A DNA stretch of 64,000 nt from contig BPHQ01000001.1 in the NCBI GenBank assembly GCA_026003615.1, positions 930,001 through 994,000 of the forward strand, read 5' to 3'. The position numbers were made by a program, and so were the translations under genes. This document shows positions 35,634-43,428 of the stretch, piece after piece (position 1 is the first letter of the stretch; each line of letters begins with the position of its first letter). The stretch is from Bellilinea sp. (lineage in GTDB: Bacteria; Chloroflexota; Anaerolineae; Anaerolineales; Anaerolineaceae). The notes below the pieces were generated by a model that saw nothing but the letters and a program-made list of their open reading frames with translations, was not told the DNA's origin and searched no databases.

Positions 35634-36452
35634 TTAATCTTCAAAAAAGGATGACCACTCCGTTTCTTGAAATTTGAATTTCAAATCCTCATAATTTTCG
35701 ATAATTTCGGAAAGGGGTTTTTGGATTTGTTTAAAAGTTTGAGGTTGAACAGGATATTCTGGAAGGCTTAAGAAATGTTGAATTCTTTTTATTTGTTCAT
35801 CGGTGTTTTTTGATAGATCTTCGTAAAAAACCTCAATCATTGGATGATTACTGAAAAATTCATCGGCTTGTTGTTCCCATTGGCGAGTTTGAACAAAATC
35901 TCTTAAGAGTGCATCAAAATCCAGGCGATAAGAGGGAGGGTTTGATTCTTTGCCATTCGTGTTCACCCACTCACCGGTTTTTACCGCGTTCTCTCGGGAA
36001 AGGTGTGTTCTCAGGATATTTCGTCTTTTTATGTGGATTATATGTAAATTGTGTTGGTCCCTTAAGATTTGCCAGATTTGTGCAAAAGGATTTTCCCTGG
36101 CGTGGTAATAAAAAATCTTGAACCCAAGTGCGCGGTAGTTGGCGGGTATTCGCCGAAAGATAATTTTTTCGAGGAATTTTTGGGGATTATTTTGGTAAAT
36201 TTTGATGATCCGTTTTGTGGTTGGAAATTCTGGGTGATCAAAATCAATTGTTTCTTGGTTGCGAAAAATTTCACCAAATACCATAACAGCCGGATGAGAA
36301 TTGAGGAGACCCCGCAAAAAATTACTTCCAGTGCGTGAACGCCCAAGAATGATAAATTTTGTATATTGTTGGGTTGATGGGATAAAGCCAACAGCCAGCG
36401 CAAATTCTTTCATTTTTTCTCTTTGATCAAGGATAAATTGTTTTATATTCAT
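35634..36452 (-). CDS. Sulfotransferase family protein
   Basis: The 272-residue protein contains the PAPS-binding 5'-phosphosulfate loop as IILGRSRTGSNFLRGLLNSHP (near residue 32) and the 3'-phosphate motif as IIHIKRRNILRTHLSRENA with the conserved Arg and Ser. It should transfer sulfate from PAPS to a hydroxyl of a sugar. It is one of three sulfotransferases in the locus. No gene for PAPS synthesis is in the window. It resembles the protein at 52718 more than the one at 56313. Confidence 0.85.
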   Translation of the reverse strand: MNIKQFILDQREKMKEFALAVGFIPSTQQYTKFIILGRSRTGSNFLRGLLNSHPAVMVFGEIFRNQETIDFDHPEFPTTKRIIKIYQNNPQKFLEKIIFRRIPANYRALGFKIFYYHARENPFAQIWQILRDQHNLHIIHIKRRNILRTHLSRENAVKTGEWVNTNGKESNPPSYRLDFDALLRDFVQTRQWEQQADEFFSNHPMIEVFYEDLSKNTDEQIKRIQHFLSLPEYPVQPQTFKQIQKPLSEIIENYEDLKFKFQETEWSSFFED

Positions 36453-36479
36453 CGTTTGTGATATTGGAATTTTTATGGT

Positions 36480-37397
36480 TTATTCGAGCATTTTTATTTT
36501 TCTTCTTGCACCCAAGTGGTTTGAGTAAAAATCCAGCATTCCCTGCAATAATGCGTTTCGGTGAAATTTTTTATTTCTCCATCGGGGTAGTAAACTCCAC
36601 GCTAACAATGTTCGTAATAGACTGAAGTTTACACTCAGCCGATCTGCTAATGGCGCGTGGTGTTTGGAAAGGGTAAGTAACCGATTTCGAGCTGCGTAAT
36701 AGGTTACATTTGGTGAGGGTTGATAATTTCTCTGTACACCTTTGTGCCAGATTTTTGCTTGAGGTACAACCCACACCTGCCAGCCAACCGAACGAGATCG
36801 TATGCACCATTCCGTTTCTTCCCAGTAATAAAAATACCGTTCATCAATCCCGCCAATTTGTTCGATCACCTTTCTTCGAACCATAATTGCACAACCGGAG
36901 ATCCAATCTACCTGGGCTGGTTGGGAAAACTGACCTTGATCCTGTTCGTTTTGGCCAATATGAATAGCCTGCCAGCCCTTGGTGATTATTCCGCCAGCGC
37001 TTTGTACAGTAAAGGGTTCGTCAAAGTGGTAAACCAATGGCCCAAGAATACCTGCTTTACTATTTGAAATACCAAATTGGATCAGGTTGGATATTGAATG
37101 AGATTCGAGGATCGTATCTTCATTCAAAACAAAAATCCAATCAGCACCAGCTTCTAAAGCGGTGGAAATGCCTACATTGTTATTCCCCGCATAACCTTTG
37201 TTTTCGGTCAATTGGATAATTCTGGTATGGGGGTATTCATTTCGAATCGCCTCAACCGAACCATCTGTTGATGAATTATCCAATACCCATACGATTAGGT
37301 TGGAATATTGGCATTGCTGCAATGATGATAAACAAGCCAGTGTGTCCTCTTTACGATTGGTATTCAGAATGATAACACCTACCAGTGGTTCGCCCAT
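36480..37397 (-). CDS. GT2-family glycosyltransferase
   Basis: The 305-residue protein starts with GVIILNTNRKEDTLACL and has VLDNSSTDGSV, NKGYAGNNNVGI and the metal-site FVLNEDTIL. The acceptor-side GGIDERYFYYWEETEWCIR and a short helical C-terminus complete the GT2 pattern. It adds one sugar to the growing glycan; donor and linkage are unknown. It lies 2 bp from the epimerase gene's end and upstream of a sulfotransferase. Confidence 0.9.
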   Translation of the reverse strand: MGEPLVGVIILNTNRKEDTLACLSSLQQCQYSNLIVWVLDNSSTDGSVEAIRNEYPHTRIIQLTENKGYAGNNNVGISTALEAGADWIFVLNEDTILESHSISNLIQFGISNSKAGILGPLVYHFDEPFTVQSAGGIITKGWQAIHIGQNEQDQGQFSQPAQVDWISGCAIMVRRKVIEQIGGIDERYFYYWEETEWCIRSRSVGWQVWVVPQAKIWHKGVQRNYQPSPNVTYYAARNRLLTLSKHHAPLADRLSVNFSLLRTLLAWSLLPRWRNKKFHRNALLQGMLDFYSNHLGARRKIKMLE

Positions 37398-37399
37398 TT

Positions 37400-38395
37400 T
37401 TATTCAAGCCAGACAGCAGGTAAATTTTTATGGATCTCAATATTCTTGAATTTTTGGGATTGCCTGGAACCATATTGCTGTACCCATGCCGCCATTGCGT
37501 TGAGTCCATCTTCAAGGGGGGTGGTTTGGCGCTTTCCAAAAATTTTTTCAATTTTTTCATGGGACGAATAAGCGTCTTTGACTTCATTGCGGGGGGGCAG
37601 ATAATGAATTTTAGGTGAGACACCCATTGCTTTGGCTACAGCGTGTGCCAGTTCGTTAACGGTGTAGGGTTGATCGGCACCGATGTTAAATATTTGATTA
37701 TAAGCGGCTGGCGTGCTGATAGATTCAGCTATGAGAGGGGCAATGTCTTTTATATAACTAAATGCTCTGGTTTGTTGGCCATCTCCAAAGATAGTCATGG
37801 GTTTATCTTGTAGTATCTGATTCATAAAGATACCTACAACGTTCCTGTAACGATCTCCGATATTTTGCCTTTCTCCATAAACATTATGAGGACGAAAAAT
37901 AATATAGTTTAAGCCAAACATTTCGTGACTGACTCGTAATTCCTGTTCAACTGCCAGTTTCGATATCCCGTAGGGATCTTCCGGATGAGGGGTATCCTCT
38001 TCACTCATTGGTAATTTTGGGCTCGCTCCATAAACGGCGATTGAGGAAGTAAAAACGAAGCATTTGACTCCATGATTGATAGAAGCATTAATTAAATTAA
38101 CGCTTCCAAGAAGGTTATTGGTGTAATTAAAGTGTTTGATAAAATGACTTAAACCTTCGGCCGCATAGGCGGCGAGGTGAAAAACATAATCAAATTTTTC
38201 TTTTTGAAAGATATGATTGACTAATCCTTGATCCGTAATACTTCCTTGAATAAAACCCGCCCCTTGGACAAGGTTATCCTTAAACCCACCTGAAAGATCA
38301 TCTAAAACGATTACCTCATAACCACGGGATAATAATTCCTCGCTCACATGAGAACCTATGAAACCAGCACCGCCTGTAACTAAAACTTTTGTCAT
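37400..38395 (-). CDS. NAD-dependent nucleotide-sugar epimerase/dehydratase (GalE-like)
   Basis: The 331-residue extended short-chain dehydrogenase has the NAD-binding motif VTGGAGFIGSHV (Gly8-Gly14 region), the Asp that binds ribose in VLDDLSGG, HLAAYAA, the catalytic Ser in FTSSIAVYGAS and the Tyr/Lys pair in DPYGISKLA. FRPHNVYGERQ and the late region RAFSYIKD match UDP-glucose 4-epimerase relatives. It probably supplies a donor sugar, such as UDP-galactose or a related hexose, to the glycosyltransferases around it. Confidence 0.9.
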   Translation of the reverse strand: MTKVLVTGGAGFIGSHVSEELLSRGYEVIVLDDLSGGFKDNLVQGAGFIQGSITDQGLVNHIFQKEKFDYVFHLAAYAAEGLSHFIKHFNYTNNLLGSVNLINASINHGVKCFVFTSSIAVYGASPKLPMSEEDTPHPEDPYGISKLAVEQELRVSHEMFGLNYIIFRPHNVYGERQNIGDRYRNVVGIFMNQILQDKPMTIFGDGQQTRAFSYIKDIAPLIAESISTPAAYNQIFNIGADQPYTVNELAHAVAKAMGVSPKIHYLPPRNEVKDAYSSHEKIEKIFGKRQTTPLEDGLNAMAAWVQQYGSRQSQKFKNIEIHKNLPAVWLE

Positions 38396-38407
38396 TTTTA
38401 TCCTCAG

Positions 38408-39514
38408 TTATCCAAAAAGATAAGTGTAAATAGGCTTAAGATATGAACTTCTGGTTATTTTCATCAATATCAGTGGGGTTGACAATCCAATGATCACCAG
38501 AATCATCAAAAAAATAAGCGGGAAAGCCAATAATTGCGGAATAAAGTGATATATACCCCTTGCAGCGATAATCAAGAATAAGGAATGCGCCAGGAAAACC
38601 CCAAATGATTTTGGGCCTAATTCTTCCATCTTTTTACTAAAAGGGAAATGAGCACTCCAAAAGCCAAGAAATGCTGAAAGGATTGTAAAAGAGTAAATAT
38701 TGTCAACAAGTGTCTCGTGGGGGCCGATCCATGTTTTACCCGATTGAAGTAGCAACCATTCCCATTCGATAATTCCAGCAACAAAAAAAATAAGAGAAAT
38801 GATCAATAAATGCCAACGAACTTTCCGGAATGTTTCTTTGATATCGCTTTGCTGAATACCGATAACCATGCCAAATGAAAACCAAAAAATATGACCAACG
38901 AACAACCATCCGGAATTAATAAAAGAAAAGAAGGGAGCAAGAGGCAGGTTCATCCCTGTTATTACAGGATAATCAACTAACTTTGTTAATACCTGTATTA
39001 AGGCAGTTATCCCTAAAAAAATCTTCCAATTCCAGTTGGCTAGCCGAATCAAAACGGGAGATAATAGGTACAGGGAGATAAGCAAAGGTACAAAGTAATA
39101 GGCTTCGGCAGCCTGACCGGTTAGATAAATGCGAACTAATCGGGTTGCGGTGTAGTTCGTATTTTGAAATACATTGAAAATAATCATTAGGGTTGACCAT
39201 AAAAAGTAAGGAATTGCCAAATACTTGACACGGGTGATTACAAAATTCCAACCCAGCAATTTCTTTTTACCAGCGCTGAATGAGGCAAAATAGCCCGAAA
39301 CCATTAAGAAAGCGGGAATACTTGGTATTACCCATTGTTCTAATACTCTGAGGAAAAAATAGGCTCCCGAATAAAGTTGAGAAAAATCGGGTGAGGATAA
39401 ATTGGTGTACCGATGAACCCACCAAAACATCGCCACGTAAGTCCATCCAATGGAATGATTGAGGACTACGTTGATAATTGCGAGGCCGTTCAATAGTAAA
39501 AATCGTTTTGACAT
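38408..39514 (-). CDS. Acyltransferase-3 family membrane protein
   Basis: The 368-residue protein has about ten membrane helices. The start KRFLLLNGLAIINVVLNHSIGW places the catalytic His in helix 1 at the position known from OatA-type enzymes, preceded by an Arg. The end, LKPIYTYLFG, matches the neighbouring paralogues. These enzymes transfer acyl groups across or at the membrane onto sugars. First of three paralogues that flank the flavoprotein and carrier-protein genes, so the acyl group may come from the carrier rather than acetyl-CoA; that is inference. Confidence 0.88.
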   Translation of the reverse strand: MSKRFLLLNGLAIINVVLNHSIGWTYVAMFWWVHRYTNLSSPDFSQLYSGAYFFLRVLEQWVIPSIPAFLMVSGYFASFSAGKKKLLGWNFVITRVKYLAIPYFLWSTLMIIFNVFQNTNYTATRLVRIYLTGQAAEAYYFVPLLISLYLLSPVLIRLANWNWKIFLGITALIQVLTKLVDYPVITGMNLPLAPFFSFINSGWLFVGHIFWFSFGMVIGIQQSDIKETFRKVRWHLLIISLIFFVAGIIEWEWLLLQSGKTWIGPHETLVDNIYSFTILSAFLGFWSAHFPFSKKMEELGPKSFGVFLAHSLFLIIAARGIYHFIPQLLAFPLIFLMILVIIGLSTPLILMKITRSSYLKPIYTYLFG

Positions 39515-39524
39515 GAAGGATCAT

Positions 39525-40616
39525 TTAACCAAACAGGTAGCCATAAATTGGACGCAGTTTTGTGGAAAAGACGATTTGCATTCCCAGCAATGGAATTCCA
39601 AGACCGGCGATAAATATGAGAGTAAAAAAGAGAAAATGATTGGGTAAGATCCATGGTGCAAGGAGGTAAATACCCCTTGCTGTAATTTCCATTGCCGGAA
39701 CATGAGCCAGATATATTCCAAACGACTTGCTGCTCATTGAATTGAAGGTTTTGCTAAAAGGTAATTTTTGCTGTTCGCCAAGGCTCAAGAAAAACAACAA
39801 TACGGAGATCTGGTAAAACCAATCAATGATGGTTTCTCGAGTCTGAAGTGGACCATTGAAAACTTGCCACTCAACGAATCCGAAAATTAAGAAAAATAAC
39901 GCAGCAAGGCCAAACACTTTATTTAGATTTAAAAGGTGTGGTTTCAATTTTGAGAAATGTAATCCGGCAACGATACCTGCTGAAAACCAAAAAAGGCGGG
40001 TGAGAAATAACCATTTGGGAATTTGAAGTAAAAAAGTTGTTACTCCCCCCTGAATTCCCAGAAGGGTTAATGAAACCGGGAGGTGTATCAGGATTTGAAT
40101 CAGACCGGTGATTATCAACAATATCTTCCAATTTTTCCTGGCAGCGAAGATGAGAAGTGGTGCAATCAGGTAAAGCTGAATAATCAAAGGAACATAATAA
40201 TAGGCAGGTGTAGTGGAACCAATTAATAAATTGGATAAAACCCTAACGGCTGGAATGCTTTTGCCCTCCACAAACCCTAATGCAAGAAACAAAATTGACC
40301 AGATCAGATAGGGTATAAGCAACCCCTTGATTCTTAAGAAGGTTTGTTTGAAACTGAATTTAGAGGAATGTCGTCCTGCTAAAAATGCTGCAAAGTAACC
40401 GGATACAAAGATAAAGGCTGGGATGCTGAACACCACTACTTGTTCCACCATGCGCAAAAAATAAAAAGCCGGACTGGCGGCAAGAATTTCAGCGGGAATG
40501 CTGATTGGGTAACGATTACTCCATGAAAACATCGAGGTCATTACCCAACCAGCGCTATGAAACAGGATTACGCAAAACGCTGCAATCCCATTGAGGTAAA
40601 GAAGAGTTTTAGTCAG
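39525..40616 (-). CDS. Acyltransferase-3 family membrane protein, probable CTG start
   Basis: The first ATG (40541) would give 338 residues and lose helix 1 with the catalytic His. The frame stays open upstream to a stop at 40626-40628. The CTG at 40616-40614 is preceded by AAGGA at a normal distance. From there the protein begins xTKTLLYLNGIAAF and has the His in LFHSAGW, aligning with the paralogues that start MTRKLLLLNGIAI and MSKRFLLLNGLAI. The chosen protein has 363 residues. A CTG start is rare; an ATG-to-CTG mutation or sequence error is the alternative. The C-terminus LRPIYGYLFG matches its paralogues. It begins 9 bp after the flavoprotein stop. Confidence 0.75.
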   Translation of the reverse strand: MTKTLLYLNGIAAFCVILFHSAGWVMTSMFSWSNRYPISIPAEILAASPAFYFLRMVEQVVVFSIPAFIFVSGYFAAFLAGRHSSKFSFKQTFLRIKGLLIPYLIWSILFLALGFVEGKSIPAVRVLSNLLIGSTTPAYYYVPLIIQLYLIAPLLIFAARKNWKILLIITGLIQILIHLPVSLTLLGIQGGVTTFLLQIPKWLFLTRLFWFSAGIVAGLHFSKLKPHLLNLNKVFGLAALFFLIFGFVEWQVFNGPLQTRETIIDWFYQISVLLFFLSLGEQQKLPFSKTFNSMSSKSFGIYLAHVPAMEITARGIYLLAPWILPNHFLFFTLIFIAGLGIPLLGMQIVFSTKLRPIYGYLFG

Positions 40617-40625
40617 CGTAGATCC

Positions 40626-41927
40626 TTAATCCTGTGATAGTTGAGTAAATTCCGGCAAATCATCAATCGGTATGCTGGTCAGCTTTGATCTTAGAAGGTG
40701 GTTTTCAGTTTTCTCAACTGTTTCAATGTACTGGCGCATGGCAGCCAGAACGGGCACTTCTTTACGATCATATACTTCTCCTTGAAGGAGCCGAAGGACT
40801 TCCAGCCGATACTTTTTGGATTGAATGAAATGTGTGAATAAAGGAAGTAATTTGTAATAGAGCCGAATGAATTCATACCAAACACTTACGCCTGCTCTCA
40901 TTTTTGTTTCATAAGGCTTAAAAGCGGTTTCGCTGAAATCTCCGGTTTCAAATGCCTGACGGATGAACTGCGAGCCATATTTTGCCGAATACAAAGCAAT
41001 GCTGACCCCAGAGGAAAAGATGGGATCAACAAAACGAGCAGCATCCCCAATCAGCATAAAACCATTTCCGACAAATTTTTCCATCGAGTATGAATAATCC
41101 CCTTCTTGTTTGAAGTCGTTAATTCTCTGAGCTTCCGAAAGGGCGTGTTTCAGGCCTTCATTGGAGTTGGCGTATTTGTAGAAATATCCTTCCACATCTC
41201 CTTTGGATTCCATGAAGACCTCTTTTTCGGCGACGATTCCCATTGAGGTGATTTTGTCAGTAATGGGAATTTGCCATGCCCATCCTCTTTCAACCGGAAG
41301 AAAGTAGATATGGATAAAATCGGCAGTTTCCGGTTCGCCACGATTAACGTTTTCAAACCAGGCGTGAACGGCGTATTGATTAAAAATTGGGTCTTTCTTC
41401 TTAATGCCGAGCTGCCTTCCCAAAAGTGTATTTCGCCCGCTGGCATCAACGACCATTTTTGCAGGTATATCAACCTCCTCGCTGGCAATCTTTACCCGAA
41501 CGCCGGACGCATAACCATTTTCATCGAACAAAACTTGTTTTACCGTAACTCCTTCATAAACCTCACTGCCCAGTTTTTCGGCATGCTTGAGTAAAAGCAA
41601 ATCCAGTTTTCCACGATCCACATGATAAGTATAGGGTTGATTGATGCCTTCCTGGGGAAATTCATCAAACCAAATGTGAGAAGCCCCCCTGCCTTTTATG
41701 TCATGCCATGAAGCACCATATTTGTGGGGGAAGCCTTCTTTTTCCATAGTGGGCAGAAAACCAATTTCATTGTAAACTCGCGTGGACGATGTCACCATTG
41801 ACTCACCAACGTGAGGACGTGGATGGATTGCAGACTCCAAAATAACATTCTTGATACCCGCCATTGACAGATAACTGCCCATTACCGATCCGGCAGGGCC
41901 ACCACCAATAATTATGACTTGATTCAT
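40626..41927 (-). CDS. FAD-dependent halogenase-type flavoprotein
   Basis: The 433-residue protein has the FAD motif GGGPAGSVMG (8-17), GESMVTSS (41-48), a Lys69-Gly71 in GFPHKYGASW, DASGRNTLLGR, then GWAWQIP (215-221), which matches the WxWxIP signature of flavin-dependent halogenases, and GDAARFVDPIFSSGVSIA, the second FAD-binding segment. This points to the branch acting on carrier-bound aromatic or pyrrole substrates, though related hydroxylases and reductases share most of the fold. No flavin reductase is nearby. AAGGAGG precedes the ATG. Its neighbours are a carrier protein, an adenylation enzyme and acyltransferases, which fits a carrier-bound substrate. Confidence 0.7.
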   Translation of the reverse strand: MNQVIIIGGGPAGSVMGSYLSMAGIKNVILESAIHPRPHVGESMVTSSTRVYNEIGFLPTMEKEGFPHKYGASWHDIKGRGASHIWFDEFPQEGINQPYTYHVDRGKLDLLLLKHAEKLGSEVYEGVTVKQVLFDENGYASGVRVKIASEEVDIPAKMVVDASGRNTLLGRQLGIKKKDPIFNQYAVHAWFENVNRGEPETADFIHIYFLPVERGWAWQIPITDKITSMGIVAEKEVFMESKGDVEGYFYKYANSNEGLKHALSEAQRINDFKQEGDYSYSMEKFVGNGFMLIGDAARFVDPIFSSGVSIALYSAKYGSQFIRQAFETGDFSETAFKPYETKMRAGVSVWYEFIRLYYKLLPLFTHFIQSKKYRLEVLRLLQGEVYDRKEVPVLAAMRQYIETVEKTENHLLRSKLTSIPIDDLPEFTQLSQD

Positions 41928-41985
41928 TTTTATTCCTCCTTAAGGGAATGATTGATTGTAGGAATTGAAATTAACAAAGTTAAGA

Positions 41986-43092
41986 TTATCCCCACATAAA
42001 TGAATAGAGTGGCTTGATTGAAAACTTTTTTGAAAAATTCATCAACGCCAAAGGAATTGTAATCCCCATGAATACCAAAACGGCGAGCAAAATTACCGTT
42101 TGACCCAGGAGATAGGGGAATATGTGGTAAAGCAGCCTGGCAGCAATTTCAATCACTATGACATGGGTCAGGTAAATTCCATAAGAATTGGCTCCTATAT
42201 ATTCAATTTTTTGGTAAGAAGGGATTTTCTCTCCAAAAACAGCATAAGCAAGGATAAGCAGGGTGTATAATCCCTTGGTTAGGATAGAAGATTGGGTGTT
42301 GAGCCAATTGCTTCCATTTGCATTAATAAGCAGCTGGAATTCGATTTGACTTGAAATAAATAAAAGAATTAAAAGCAACCAGGTCCATCGTTGGAGAGGT
42401 TTTATCATTGTGATTATATTTTCGCGATAAATAAAGAATAATGAACCCATCAAAAACCACAAGGAATGAGAAAACAAGTAACTACTTTTGAAAATATTAA
42501 AAAAAATTAGAGGTGTTAATGGGGTTATATTTAGCATTTTAAAGTACCAGGTAATGGTGGATAGCAATTGGAACGAGAATACAAATCCTATAGAAAGTAA
42601 TGGGTACTTCTTTGCTGCTCGAAAAAGGAAAGGCGATAATACGATCAATTGCACAATTAAGGGCACATAATAAAATGGCCCATCGGCTTCTCCAAAAAGA
42701 TAAACTCTGATCAGCCTGGCTAGTGGATAATTTTCTCCTTCAATTATCCGAAATATGACCGTAAGAGTTGACCAAACAAAATAGGGTATGAGCAAATAGT
42801 AAATTCTCTTTAGGATAAACCGGTAACTTTGCCCTATGATTTGACGATTTAGCGAAAATCCATACAAGTAACCGGAGACAAATAAAAAGGCAGGCACAGC
42901 AACTCCGCCTATTTGGTCGGTAATTCGTAAAAACAATGCAAAAAGATTAGGCGATGAAAGCAATTGAGGGGTTGCATTGCTTACGAACCGATGTCCCCAG
43001 AAATTTATAGCAGTGATAGCCCAATAGATGGCATGATGATAAACAGCAAATATTATGGCAATTCCATTAAGAAGGAGCAGTTTTCTTGTCAT
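41986..43092 (-). CDS. Acyltransferase-3 family membrane protein
   Basis: The 368-residue protein starts MTRKLLLLNGIAIIFAVYHHAIYW, with the catalytic His in helix 1, and has about ten membrane helices. Motifs such as VPAFLFVSGYLYGF, LIPYFVWSTL and YGIYLTHV are shared with the paralogues at 38408 and 39525; the end is IKPLYSFMWG. It lies between the carrier-protein gene and the flavoprotein gene, the best placed candidate to take an acyl group from the carrier. The acceptor is probably a sugar of the exported glycan (inference). Confidence 0.88.
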   Translation of the reverse strand: MTRKLLLLNGIAIIFAVYHHAIYWAITAINFWGHRFVSNATPQLLSSPNLFALFLRITDQIGGVAVPAFLFVSGYLYGFSLNRQIIGQSYRFILKRIYYLLIPYFVWSTLTVIFRIIEGENYPLARLIRVYLFGEADGPFYYVPLIVQLIVLSPFLFRAAKKYPLLSIGFVFSFQLLSTITWYFKMLNITPLTPLIFFNIFKSSYLFSHSLWFLMGSLFFIYRENIITMIKPLQRWTWLLLILLFISSQIEFQLLINANGSNWLNTQSSILTKGLYTLLILAYAVFGEKIPSYQKIEYIGANSYGIYLTHVIVIEIAARLLYHIFPYLLGQTVILLAVLVFMGITIPLALMNFSKKFSIKPLYSFMWG

Positions 43093-43154
43093 TTATAATC
43101 AGTCACAGAAGCAGAATATAATCTCCACCCTGATTTTCTGCCTGCCGGCAACAA

Positions 43155-43406
43155 TCAGTGTTTTGTTGCCAATTTTTGATCAAGATATTTGCTTAGCGCA
43201 TTGACACTCATGAAGTTTTCAATGACCACATCCTCATCAGGAACAGTAAAGTTGAATTTTTCCTCAATGAAAGCCACTAATTGAAGTATTCCGAGAGAAT
43301 CGATGATACCCTCGGCGAGTAAATCATCGTCGTCACCGATTGTCTTTTTCCGACCTTTGACGAGCTCATCAAGAATAAAATTATGAAGGATCGTGCTTGT
43401 TTCCAT
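43155..43406 (-). CDS. Acyl/peptidyl carrier protein
   Basis: The 83-residue acidic protein has the four-helix carrier fold. The phosphopantetheine attachment site is Ser37 in GIIDSLGILQL, followed by FIEEKFNFTVPDEDV, typical of stand-alone carriers such as DltC or those serving adenylation enzymes. AAGGAG stands eight bases before the ATG. It lies 22 bp downstream of the adenylation gene, so its natural partner is almost certainly that enzyme. A phosphopantetheinyl transferase must come from elsewhere in the genome. Confidence 0.93.
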   Translation of the reverse strand: METSTILHNFILDELVKGRKKTIGDDDDLLAEGIIDSLGILQLVAFIEEKFNFTVPDEDVVIENFMSVNALSKYLDQKLATKH

Positions 43407-43428
43407 TTCTTTATCTCCTTATAATATT

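Noticed and set aside
43147-43170. Inverted repeat GGCAACAA/TTGTTGCC at the end of the carrier-protein gene as a terminator
   Set aside because: No T-run follows on the minus strand, the right arm is coding, and the next gene of the cassette follows closely.
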